39,542 nucleotides of DNA. Source: a virus. Position 1 is the first letter of the stretch. Every line of letters begins with the position of its first letter. The translations under genes and the position numbers were made by a program. The notes below the pieces were generated by a model that searched no databases, was not told the origin of the DNA, and was given only the letters and a program-made list of their open reading frames with translations. The stretch spans positions 1 to 39,542 of the IMG/VR virus record IMGVR_UViG_3300032931_000509; one strand, 5' to 3'. Below are positions 1 to 8,613 of the stretch, piece after piece.

Positions 1-61
1 CCTTTGCAACTTCCCTCGCGGACTCGTGAATGTAAGCCTTTTCTTCTGTTGTTAATGCCAT
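1..61 (-). CDS. Start of an unknown protein, cut by the window edge
   Basis: Only the first 20 codons are present, beginning MALTTEEKAYIHESAREVAK. A GAAGGG ribosome-binding site lies 8 nt before the ATG, which supports a real start. The gene follows the tail fibre gene on the same strand, the position where T7-like phages often keep small lysis or holin genes. The peptide is charged and helical and I do not recognise it. If the two window ends are adjacent in a circular molecule, it would run towards the membrane segment encoded at the far right end, but one frame out. Confidence 0.6.
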   Translation of the reverse strand, partial: MALTTEEKAYIHESAREVAK

Positions 62-80
62 CTATCTCGCCCTTCAATAG

Positions 81-99
81 AAAATAGTAAATAATAAAT
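81..99. repeat. Short-period A/T repeat (AATAGTAAATAATAAAT family)
   Basis: The spacer between the tail fibre stop and the next start consists largely of a 7-8 nt period A/T repeat. The same sequence occurs at 11050-11083 in the opposite orientation. Confidence 0.6.
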
Positions 100-115
100 G
101 GAAGATTCTCGCCTT

Positions 116-1444
116 TCATAGCCTGTATAATATCAAGTAAGTATCTGCCGTTCCTACATTTATATCCACAGTATTGGCCCCGCAGTTCACGTAACCGCGA
201 AGCGTGATATAGTCATCCGCATCTAACAAAACGACATCCTGAACCGTCACGGATACATCGGTAGTCGCCGCCCCGTTCTGCTGAGACCGCGTGGCGGTGG
301 CGGTTGTCCCGTTCTTGTAGATTTGGGCGTAATAAGTTTTTTCGGCGATCGCGTTTTCGTATGTGATCTGCCCGATTATTATGTAGTAACCAGCCACCGC
401 CGGCGTGATCTTATAGCTCGACAGGTTCGTTATCGTGCCCGAATCAAACGTATCGGTATCTAATGTGATCGTTGTCCAGGTCACATCGGTAAGATTCGCC
501 TGGGCGGCCGTCCCGTACATCCTGGCATAAGGCTTGTGGGCATCGTCGGCGTACTTCTTATTCACGATCATAGCATCCGTCGAAGGTGCCGCCGTCGAGG
601 CCATCAGGCTCGCATCGGCTACCGTAGTAATGCCTGAGAGCGTCGTAGTGCCGCTGAACGTCTTATTGCCCCCCACGGTCTCATTGCCCGTCAATCCGAC
701 CGCCCCGAGCGTTGTACGGGCCGCCGCAGCCGTCGCATCGTCGATCACAGTCTCGGCAAACGCCGATATCGTCGGAACCGCCAGCGTCGTTTTCGCCGCG
801 GCGGCGTCGGCATCGTCAAGAACGGTTCCCATAAACGCGCTAACCGACACCGATCCGGTCGGCACGGCGTCAAGGGCAGTGAAGTTGCCGCTCGAATCGA
901 ACCCTAAAACCGTCGAGGCCCGTTGAACCGAATCGTCTAAATCCGTCGTTATCGAGGTATCGGAGATCGGGATCCGCGGAGCCCGGCGTATTTCCTCCTG
1001 AAGCTCCTGTACGATCCGCGTCAGTTTATCCAGTGCCGTCTGCATAGCCGAAAATCGCAGGGCGCCCGTATCTCTCAGGTTGGTATTCTGTGTCTGCGTG
1101 GTTCTCCTGCTGAGCGAAATCGTATAGTCGCCGCTATATGTCGCAACGGTTGTGACCGTTCCGCCCGATGAATAGTCGTTATTTACCGCCGAAACGGTAT
1201 ATTCGTTTGTCTCTACCAGGACATCTTCGGCTCCCGTCAAGATCGTTCGCAGCGTTACAATCACCTCGCTCGTCGCCGAGACGGGGAAATCGAACGTGAA
1301 CGCGACGGAGCTGCCGTTGCAAGCCTGCGGAGTCTCTTTCGACTCAGTCTCCGTTACAGTTGCGAACGCCGCCGAACACATCATTAGCGCAATCAAAACC
1401 AGCAGCCGTTGAACCTTGAACCTTGAACCTTGAACCATTTTCAT
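116..1444 (-). CDS. Tail fibre with T7-type N-terminal attachment domain, C1q-like tip and signal peptide
   Basis: Probable host-recognition fibre, 442 aa. The start at 1444 is chosen because AAAGGA lies just upstream; an in-frame ATG at 1519 would overlap the preceding gene. Residues 1-30 form a Sec signal peptide (positive n-region, hydrophobic core, AFA cleavage site). The n-region is encoded by a GGTTCAA repeat. Residues 30-150 match the pattern of T7 gp17-like fibre attachment domains: strands, then an RRTTQTQNT motif, then a helix ALDKLTRIVQELQEEI. The middle contains repeated Ala/Thr-rich stretches. The last ~130 residues look like a C1q/TNF-type trimeric jelly-roll (GYYIIIGQITYENA, DDYITLRGYV), suited to binding a surface ligand. 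A signal peptide on a tail fibre is unexpected. The family call is firm; the tip fold is an inference. Confidence 0.8.
   Translation of the reverse strand: MKMVQGSRFKVQRLLVLIALMMCSAAFATVTETESKETPQACNGSSVAFTFDFPVSATSEVIVTLRTILTGAEDVLVETNEYTVSAVNNDYSSGGTVTTVATYSGDYTISLSRRTTQTQNTNLRDTGALRFSAMQTALDKLTRIVQELQEEIRRAPRIPISDTSITTDLDDSVQRASTVLGFDSSGNFTALDAVPTGSVSVSAFMGTVLDDADAAAAKTTLAVPTISAFAETVIDDATAAAARTTLGAVGLTGNETVGGNKTFSGTTTLSGITTVADASLMASTAAPSTDAMIVNKKYADDAHKPYARMYGTAAQANLTDVTWTTITLDTDTFDSGTITNLSSYKITPAVAGYYIIIGQITYENAIAEKTYYAQIYKNGTTATATRSQQNGAATTDVSVTVQDVVLLDADDYITLRGYVNCGANTVDINVGTADTYLILYRL
1407..1437. repeat. GGTTCAAG repeat overlapping a signal-peptide start
   Basis: About four units of an 8-nt GTTCAAGG-type repeat read as coding sequence from codon 3 of the tail fibre gene (VQGSRFKVQR). 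The same family occurs at 27958-28020 and 35565-35597 between genes. Confidence 0.7.
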
Positions 1445-1458
1445 TTTACGTCCTTTCG

Positions 1459-4400
1459 TTACCTTATTATTTTCCTCATTCCTCGCTGGTTCTTTTTCTG
1501 AGACCCCTGTCCGAACCACCAGTAATATTCCTCACCGACGATAGGAACACTTCGCCACAACTCCCATCCCCGGTCCTTGCCCATCGCCGTATTAATTATG
1601 TCCCGGGACAGGGCATCGATAGCTTTGGTCGGCGGCCGCCATCCTTCGAGTATCGCCGTTCCGAACCCCTTTTCACGAGTCCGCCATGCCTGGTACTTGG
1701 AGAAAAAGACCATTCTCAGGATGTTATCCGTCATCGAATCACTCAGGCTGAACTTCCGGCCGCGTATGAAGTCCTTCAAAAGGTCGCTTCCGCAGCCCAT
1801 AAGAGCAAATGCGAAAGTCAGCCAAACTAATTTGCCGAAACCGCGGGCGAAAGTGTCCTTCGATTTCATATCCTTAAAGCATTCGTTTCTCACATAATCG
1901 AGCCTTCGAATATAGAAGCTCTTAAGAGAATACGCCAACCGCCAACTACCGGCCTTGGCATAGGATTCCGGCATTTCGCTTATCGCCAATGGCTGAATAT
2001 CCAAAAGCTCATTGAAAAGAAGGTACTTGATATTGTCGGTAATCTCGCCTTTCTTCAAATCGGCTATAACATTCTGGTATTCTTCGCCGAATACCCGTTG
2101 CATTCTCTTGACAAAATCAGGATTAAGTTCGGCGTTTCTCGCCTGGCTTCGGTACTTTCGAAGTACCGTATTGATATCATTTTCCTTATTGAGTCGGTCG
2201 ATCTGCTCGAAGCCGATGGATTTCAATAGCGTACTGAGTGCCTTGTGCATACTCGGACCCTGAAACTCCTCACCTATTGAAACGATACCTATATCCCTGG
2301 ACGTCACTTCCGAACGCCGGGCTATGGTTGTAATGAGTGCCGGGATCGAGTGCCATGGGCTCTTGTAAAACGAATATGCAAACTCGTCGAGCTGGGTAAT
2401 GGCCTGCAATGGCGAATTCAGCGTATCGATATATACGCCCGATGATATCATCGAAGTAATTCTGCCCATCCCCGTCGGATCAAATATTCCCATCAATATG
2501 TCCTGAATCTGCTTTTCCTGAGCCGGCTGAATCAGTCCCGCCCTTCTTACCCGGTCGATATACCCGCCTATCGTATCGGTCAGTGGCCGGGCCTTGAGTC
2601 TTGTCAGCCGCTCGTTGGTAGCCATCCATGCCTCGTATGTCTTCGAAATATGCTCCTTGTAAGTTTCTTCCGGCGCCCCTTTGAGCCCGACCCGCCGTTT
2701 CAGTTTCGTCAATCTCGTTAATCTCGCCCTTTGTGTTTTTCTCAGGGCCTGGATCAGTTTGGTCTCGCGGCCGAAGAACTCACGTTCCCCGATCTTGGCC
2801 GTCATCAGTTTGATATATTTGAATACCGCGGTCAGTGAATCCTCGTAGAATGAATCGAGTTCCGCCGTCACCGATTCCACCGTCCGCTCCTTCGCCGGGC
2901 CGGGCCGAGACAGCATCAGGTTCTGCAACTGGTAGCCGCGCATGAGAACGTTAATATCCTGAGCGATCTCATCCGGCGTCATATCCCGGATCTCCCGTCC
3001 CGCCTGCTCCGCGCGCTTCTTAATCATCTCCTCTATAATCGACCAGTCATCGCGGCCCTGGAAGTACATTAAGAACCCCTCTTTATCGCTCAGGATTCTC
3101 GGCCAGTAGTTCTTCATATACTCTATTTTTATCCCGACGTCCTTGGCCGCCTCGTATATTTCATCCAGCGCGGCCCGGGCCTTCTCGTAATCGGCCTGGA
3201 TTCCGTACTTTTCGGTCAGTTCGGCGATTTTCCAGTTGATCCCGTTCTTTAGGGCCAGGTCCATCTGCCGCCGGTCCGTCTTATCCATCTTTTTGATATC
3301 GTGGACGAACGGACTGACCTCATCGGACAGCCAGACGGTCCTGGTCATCTGGTCGTAAACGTATTTTCTCGTCGCCTGGAATAGTTTCGGTGCGATATTG
3401 AACAGTCTCGTCGACATCGGCGTAAACTTCTTTTCGAGAGCTATCCACGCCCGTTTCGCCTGCGATGATGCCTTATCCCGAACATCCCGGCCCTTGACGG
3501 CCATATTCCGGTCGAACCATTCCTTATCATAGACCGGCCGAACAAGCGTCCTTGTCGATTTCGGCAACTCCTCGGCCCCGGGAATGGCCGAGCCGATCAC
3601 TTTATCCAAATGCTCCGGCAGTAAATCCGGCCTCAACGCCGGCGTCACTTCCCGGATATTTATCTTGAATCTCCGGATCGCCGGGCCTTTTTTCCTTGTC
3701 TTACTCGGTATGAGCGCCTGCTGGGCCTTCAATCTCGCCTTGCGGCCCTCTATCTGCGCCCTGAGCTCGGCCTCCCGCCTCAGCCGCTGGCCGGAAGTCT
3801 CAAATTTTAGATTTTCGATTTTCGATTGCTTCTCAATTGCCTCCGCCGCCCCGCCTGTAATTAGTTTTACTTGTTCTTCAGGAGTGAACATTTTTATCAC
3901 ATTCTGCAAACCACCGACAAGCATCCGTAAGTGCTCTGGTGAGTATAATTTAGTACCGGCTGGCGCCTCATCGTACAGAGTCTGCAATGGCGGCAATTTT
4001 TCAAATATATCGGGGTTTTTCCTGCACATTTCCTGATAAAACAGAGTAAGCCGTTGAACGGCGTTTGCAACCTCTCCCTTTGAAGCCGTCTCCAGAAATA
4101 CATCCACATTGTTCCCCTGAATTAGTGTGGCCGGTTTATCCCCTAATTTCTTCCGCTCTGTCTGGGCGGAAGCTTGGGGTGCGGCGAGAATATCTTTTTC
4201 TTCTGTGGGAGCAATAATCTCTATATCGTCACGAATGAATTCTTTCAGAGACACGTAGATGGAATTTAACTTCTCTTGATATGTGAATGTAGGGTCATTC
4301 ATATCTCGGTCTATCGTACCACCCAGATATGAAATCTGACCTTTGGTAAGGTATCCACTCGCTTCTAACTTAGCCGCCACCTTGTGCGTAAGTCCTTTAA

Positions 4401-7400
4401 CAGCAATCAAACTACTTATATCTGCATTAGTTAATCCTAATGTCTTGGCTTTTCGAGTAACTTTTACCTGCTTGCCCGCCGCACCGCCCTGCAGAACCGG
4501 CCGGCCTAAAAGGTCTGTCTGCCTCTTTGCAACCTTTCCCGTCACCGACTCCCCGAATATATCCTCGACCGTTCTGAACCCCTTGCCCTGCAGGGATGAC
4601 TTGATCTTCGCAAGAATTTTCCTGATCTTCTCGAATATCTTTCGTATTGCGTTCGTTGGCGCCTTATTCTCTTTATAGAACCGCCCGAACGCCGCGGCCT
4701 CCAGCTCCTCGCCCCTCAGTCCGGGCCCGTACTTATCCATCAGCGTCGCCAGGTCATCGTCGGTCAGTCTGCTTCGAAGTAAATGCCAGCCCTCATGTGC
4801 CCCCGTCTCAATATCCGCCCCGAGCGCCAATTGGATCACCTGCCGCTGGCCCTTAGTCATTGCCGCCCCGGTCGCCTTGCCCTGCCGCCTCTGGAATGGA
4901 ACATCGTCCTCGTACTCTATCTCTTCGACCTTCTCGACCTGAGCCTCGATACCATTGGCCTCAAGAACGTCCTTCGCCGCGTTCTGGGCCGCGAGCTGGT
5001 TCTCAGCCAATATCTGCTCGGTCGCCAGCCTTTCGAGTTCCGCATCCTGCTCATCTTCCGAAAGTTCGGCGATCTTCTGCATCTTATCGGCGTTCACAAA
5101 CTCATCCATCACCGACTCGATGGGAACATCGTTCCGCTCCGCCCATTCGGTAATCATCTCGTTAATCTCGATATCCGATGATCCGTGCCGGAGCATGCGG
5201 AACTTCTCGGCTAACATCTCGGCATCCGGGTATCCGCTGGCTGCGAAATTATTTAGTGCTGCCGTATTAAGGCCGGAAGCCTCGGCGCCCGATTCGAAGG
5301 CATCGGCCACCCGCTGCACGAACTCCGACAGTTCCATATCACCGTGGGTATCGTACTCGCCCTGCTCCGTCTCTGTGTAAAGGCCCTGCTGAACGGCGAC
5401 GTCCCATGCCGTCGCCCGGCCGCTCGTGGCATCGGCACGGTCGAAGGTGAACATCTTCTGAAGTTTCGTCTTGAACTTGCCCGGTTTCATCTCCCCGATT
5501 ATCGCCTCGACCTCACCCCGCCCTGACTCCTCGACGTAATAAAATCCCGGCCCGATCTTCCGGCCTGAAACATCCTGTGCCGCCACCTCATTCTGATAAA
5601 TATCGTGAGCCTTAATCCTCTCCGCCGTCTCCTTGATAAGTGATTTTCGACGTTTCTTGGTAATCCCGGAAAGTTGCTCATCCGTTTCGCCCGCTTCGCG
5701 TTCCTCCATCTTCTCGCGAAGCGAGTCAATTTCTGATTTACGATTTACGATTTCCGCTTGTTTTTCAAGTGCCTTGACCGGACTCAATTGTTTGGTGCTA
5801 AAAACGGCTAATGTTCTGCCTGCATTCACATCATCCTGATATTCTATGCTGTCATAACCCAACTTTTGAAGTTGTGGGATTATGATTTTCTCCCACGCTT
5901 CTTGTTTTTCCTCCTGTGTGTTTTGCCACCAGTAAAGCAAGTCCTTTGTCTCAATTATTCTCTTTGCCATTGGATTTCCTTTGTCCTTGAGCCCCGACAT
6001 GACTTTCAGACCTGCTTTATCGATTACTAATGTATTTTTCGCCTCCACGTTATAAACATCGACTTTTTCTAAATCTCTTTCCAATTGTCCCGATTCTTCA
6101 TACTCATTAAATTCTTCTTCTGTCTGAGGGATACCTCCCGCCACATATGTTGCGGCGACGTGTTTATTTTTGGTTAAAGCGATTAAACCCTTAGTCCTTT
6201 TTGCCTCTTTTAACACCCCCGCACCAGTATCACCGCGATAATAAATATTTTTCTCTGTGCCCTCTGTGGCTAATTCTTCACCCTCGGCGGGGGCTAAGTC
6301 GGGATACTCGACGACCGGCGTTACTTCTAAATCGGTTTGGGGACTCCAAAATATCCTGACTATGTGAGGTTTCCCTTTTATCTGAAGGCCGCCTTTATGT
6401 TTATAACCAACATAACCTTGCCCCTGTAACATTTTGGTAATTTCATTAAAAAGATATGTTCCCTCATCGGCGGATACATTATTATTAGTAAACTCTGCCC
6501 GCATCGTGTCATATAATTCACGAAGATTTTTGGTGTCTTCTTTATAGTCCGGATCAGTAAGTATGTAATCTAATTCCCATTCTTTAAGAAGTGGCATCAA
6601 GTCTGTTTTGATTTTAGCGTCTAAAGGTTTTTCCATATCATACAAATGTTGTTCTGCATCGGGCGAAACTTTCACTTTATATACCGTCGGGGTAGTTCCC
6701 TTGCCTTTTTTGGTATAACCCTCCGCAACGCTTTCAGTATCTGTGGTATAAAAACCTTGCCCATAGATATTCAATCCGTTCCAAGTATCTTCTAGTGGAT
6801 TCTTGATTTGTTCGATTGATTGACTTGTACCGTGGTAAACAGTTCCCCCTTGTTTCTCTGTACCCTCTGTGGCTAATTCTTCAGCCTCGCCAGGAGCGAC
6901 GATCTCGGTCGGGGCGGTCTCTTTGCCCTTACCGGCCTGAGTTTGGCCTTCCTGCGCAATGCTCGCCAAGTGCCGGGCCGCCTGCTCGTCTAATTCGTCA
7001 ATCTGCCGCTGAAATTCATCTTTTTCCGGACCTTTCTCCAATGCCTCGGCCTCGGCGGCCATTCTCTGCCTCATTTCCGACCACGGGATAATCAGGGCCT
7101 TAACCCTTCTTGCGTATTCCGCCGGCGATTTTACGTGGACTATGCCCTCTTCTTCCTCGGCTTCGTAAGGAACCGTTTCTTTCCATTTTTCTGTGATTTG
7201 GATTAGATTCAGGCCGCCCTGCATGCCCCATCCGCCGAGAAATCCGCCGGCGACTTCCCATGGTGACTGTTTAAGCGATCCTAAAATAGCCTTTTTCGCA
7301 GCCTCATAGCTCGACATTCCCTTCTTTGTGTTTTCAAGGATCCCGGCCCTCGTGTTTTGGAGCATCCCGGTAAAGAACTCCTCGGCCCCTTCCTTAAAGC

Positions 7401-8613
7401 CCGCCGATACAGCCTTCGTGCTTTCCCCTATTCCTTCGAGAAAATGAGACTCCATAAAGTACTCGATACCGCCGTCGGCAATACCGTGCAATGTGCTCCA
7501 AAAGAAGTTTTCCTCCTGTTCCTGGGCATGTTGAAATCCGCCGGCCGCCGATAATCCCGATAACAGGAGCAATCCCCGGTTGAGCTGGAACCCCTTGTTT
7601 AATATTTCCGCACCCGCCGTCGCGCCGCCCGAAAGGTACATTGCGAGAACGGACAGTGCGCTTGAAGCCAAACCCTCGCTTATTCGGCCCGCACCGTAGG
7701 AAACTGGGTCTATCTTCGCCAGGGCCGGATCGAGTGCTTCCCACCCGTAAGCCGCCTGCTCCGCCCATGCCAGCCGTGATTGCTTTCCCCACTTCGATAT
7801 ATTCTGCCCGGTCGATATAACGGCCTCGGCAAGTGGATTATAGATTTCATTTTTATTCTTCGATCCCAACTTTGAAAGCTGGTCAATCGCATACCCGCCC
7901 TGTTCGACGAACTGCCCAAGCCAGTCGTAAGCCGTGCCGCCAACCGCTCCGCCAACGCCCGACTCGGCAAAACGTGCAATTCCCTTGCCCGCCTCCTTCA
8001 AGGCTGTAATGGGATGCAGGGGAATATTCGGGGCCGTTTTCCTGGTAATGAAAGGCGAAAAACCGCCCATGCCCGCGGCAACGTAAGGATACCGCATAAT
8101 TTCTTTTCTTTCGGCGAGTTCCTGTTTCTCGCTTTCAATATCTACAACCGCTTTTGCAAAGCCGAGAATAACATCCGAGGCCTTCGTATTTACCGCTATT
8201 ATAGAAGCAGGAATGCCAACAGGAGAGGGCGATATCGAAAGAAACGATCCCAGAGTCGTCTTAAATGCATCAATCATCTGCTTGTTTATTTTCTCGTGGG
8301 TATCGTCGACAGGAAATGCTTGTCTTTTCAGACCTGTTTTTCCCTCGATTTCCGGGCCAAGATCATAAGCCAGTTCGGGCGGAATGCCGTACTGGCTGCT
8401 GTAATAAATGCTGTTTTCAATCTTATCGCGGAACGGCTCGAACTGCTCGGGCAAATCCTCCATCGATACACCCATCCCGCTGCCGGCGATCCGCTCGGAT
8501 ATATCCGGATCGGGTATCTCCGTCGATGTATCGTCCAGCACGAATCCTTCCGGCGGATCCTGTATTTCGTCTAATACGAATCCTTCCGGCGGTTTTATGG
8601 TATTGGTATCCAT
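1459..8613 (-). CDS. Giant polyvalent ejection protein: two ADP-ribosyltransferase-like domains plus metallopeptidase
   Basis: A 2384-residue protein in the slot of T7 gp16, so probably packaged in the head and ejected with the DNA. It starts with two near-identical PPEGFVLD repeats. Hydrophobic segments lie near residues 105-150 and 305-345. Two ADP-ribosyltransferase-like domains follow: residues ~592-770 (YHGTS, then GQGFYTT) and ~788-945 (YYRGD, then LGYDSIEYQ). Residues 1273-1277 are HEGWH, a zinc-metallopeptidase HExxH motif, with a possible third ligand in EELEAAAFG. The last ~400 residues resemble the conserved C-terminal region of large polyvalent proteins (LPD38-like) and end in a hydrophobic segment near 2255-2275. 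These domain types are known in polyvalent proteins thought to disarm host defences on entry. Repeats at 6251, 6854, 5728 and 3801 sit at domain joints. Its start overlaps the preceding stop by 19 nt. Confidence 0.8.
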   Translation of the reverse strand: MDTNTIKPPEGFVLDEIQDPPEGFVLDDTSTEIPDPDISERIAGSGMGVSMEDLPEQFEPFRDKIENSIYYSSQYGIPPELAYDLGPEIEGKTGLKRQAFPVDDTHEKINKQMIDAFKTTLGSFLSISPSPVGIPASIIAVNTKASDVILGFAKAVVDIESEKQELAERKEIMRYPYVAAGMGGFSPFITRKTAPNIPLHPITALKEAGKGIARFAESGVGGAVGGTAYDWLGQFVEQGGYAIDQLSKLGSKNKNEIYNPLAEAVISTGQNISKWGKQSRLAWAEQAAYGWEALDPALAKIDPVSYGAGRISEGLASSALSVLAMYLSGGATAGAEILNKGFQLNRGLLLLSGLSAAGGFQHAQEQEENFFWSTLHGIADGGIEYFMESHFLEGIGESTKAVSAGFKEGAEEFFTGMLQNTRAGILENTKKGMSSYEAAKKAILGSLKQSPWEVAGGFLGGWGMQGGLNLIQITEKWKETVPYEAEEEEGIVHVKSPAEYARRVKALIIPWSEMRQRMAAEAEALEKGPEKDEFQRQIDELDEQAARHLASIAQEGQTQAGKGKETAPTEIVAPGEAEELATEGTEKQGGTVYHGTSQSIEQIKNPLEDTWNGLNIYGQGFYTTDTESVAEGYTKKGKGTTPTVYKVKVSPDAEQHLYDMEKPLDAKIKTDLMPLLKEWELDYILTDPDYKEDTKNLRELYDTMRAEFTNNNVSADEGTYLFNEITKMLQGQGYVGYKHKGGLQIKGKPHIVRIFWSPQTDLEVTPVVEYPDLAPAEGEELATEGTEKNIYYRGDTGAGVLKEAKRTKGLIALTKNKHVAATYVAGGIPQTEEEFNEYEESGQLERDLEKVDVYNVEAKNTLVIDKAGLKVMSGLKDKGNPMAKRIIETKDLLYWWQNTQEEKQEAWEKIIIPQLQKLGYDSIEYQDDVNAGRTLAVFSTKQLSPVKALEKQAEIVNRKSEIDSLREKMEEREAGETDEQLSGITKKRRKSLIKETAERIKAHDIYQNEVAAQDVSGRKIGPGFYYVEESGRGEVEAIIGEMKPGKFKTKLQKMFTFDRADATSGRATAWDVAVQQGLYTETEQGEYDTHGDMELSEFVQRVADAFESGAEASGLNTAALNNFAASGYPDAEMLAEKFRMLRHGSSDIEINEMITEWAERNDVPIESVMDEFVNADKMQKIAELSEDEQDAELERLATEQILAENQLAAQNAAKDVLEANGIEAQVEKVEEIEYEDDVPFQRRQGKATGAAMTKGQRQVIQLALGADIETGAHEGWHLLRSRLTDDDLATLMDKYGPGLRGEELEAAAFGRFYKENKAPTNAIRKIFEKIRKILAKIKSSLQGKGFRTVEDIFGESVTGKVAKRQTDLLGRPVLQGGAAGKQVKVTRKAKTLGLTNADISSLIAVKGLTHKVAAKLEASGYLTKGQISYLGGTIDRDMNDPTFTYQEKLNSIYVSLKEFIRDDIEIIAPTEEKDILAAPQASAQTERKKLGDKPATLIQGNNVDVFLETASKGEVANAVQRLTLFYQEMCRKNPDIFEKLPPLQTLYDEAPAGTKLYSPEHLRMLVGGLQNVIKMFTPEEQVKLITGGAAEAIEKQSKIENLKFETSGQRLRREAELRAQIEGRKARLKAQQALIPSKTRKKGPAIRRFKINIREVTPALRPDLLPEHLDKVIGSAIPGAEELPKSTRTLVRPVYDKEWFDRNMAVKGRDVRDKASSQAKRAWIALEKKFTPMSTRLFNIAPKLFQATRKYVYDQMTRTVWLSDEVSPFVHDIKKMDKTDRRQMDLALKNGINWKIAELTEKYGIQADYEKARAALDEIYEAAKDVGIKIEYMKNYWPRILSDKEGFLMYFQGRDDWSIIEEMIKKRAEQAGREIRDMTPDEIAQDINVLMRGYQLQNLMLSRPGPAKERTVESVTAELDSFYEDSLTAVFKYIKLMTAKIGEREFFGRETKLIQALRKTQRARLTRLTKLKRRVGLKGAPEETYKEHISKTYEAWMATNERLTRLKARPLTDTIGGYIDRVRRAGLIQPAQEKQIQDILMGIFDPTGMGRITSMISSGVYIDTLNSPLQAITQLDEFAYSFYKSPWHSIPALITTIARRSEVTSRDIGIVSIGEEFQGPSMHKALSTLLKSIGFEQIDRLNKENDINTVLRKYRSQARNAELNPDFVKRMQRVFGEEYQNVIADLKKGEITDNIKYLLFNELLDIQPLAISEMPESYAKAGSWRLAYSLKSFYIRRLDYVRNECFKDMKSKDTFARGFGKLVWLTFAFALMGCGSDLLKDFIRGRKFSLSDSMTDNILRMVFFSKYQAWRTREKGFGTAILEGWRPPTKAIDALSRDIINTAMGKDRGWELWRSVPIVGEEYYWWFGQGSQKKNQRGMRKIIR
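3801..3828. repeat. AAATCGAAAATC-type repeat inside the polyvalent gene
   Basis: A/T-rich short-period repeat of the AAATCATAAATC family, read in frame as KIENLKFE. It lies at a joint between a more A/T-rich stretch (about 3840-4450) and the G/C-rich downstream part. Confidence 0.5.
5728..5755. repeat. AAATCGTAAATC repeat closing the second ART-like domain
   Basis: Three units of the AAATCATAAATC family, encoding EIVNRKSEID immediately after the end of the second ADP-ribosyltransferase-like domain (FSTKQLSPVKALEKQA). Confidence 0.6.
6251..6279. repeat. CTCTGTG-family repeat, linker before second ART-like domain
   Basis: 29 nt that differ by a single base from 6854-6882. Encodes EELATEGTEK just before the second ADP-ribosyltransferase-like domain (IYYRGD). 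Belongs to the CTCTGTGTCCTCTGTGGC family that is intergenic elsewhere in the window. Confidence 0.8.
6854..6882. repeat. CTCTGTG-family repeat, linker before first ART-like domain
   Basis: Second copy of the 29-nt linker repeat, one mismatch to 6251-6279. Encodes EELATEGTEK immediately before VYHGTS, the opening motif of the first ADP-ribosyltransferase-like domain. Confidence 0.8.

Noticed and set aside
534-926. Long plus-strand open frame opposite the tail fibre gene
   Set aside because: It is the shadow of the Ala/Thr/Val-rich fibre gene. It has no ribosome-binding site and low-complexity content, and the minus-strand protein has clear family motifs.
8014-8574. 186-residue plus-strand frame opposite the start of the polyvalent gene
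   Set aside because: Arg/Tyr-rich composition without any domain, lying wholly within the well-supported minus-strand gene.
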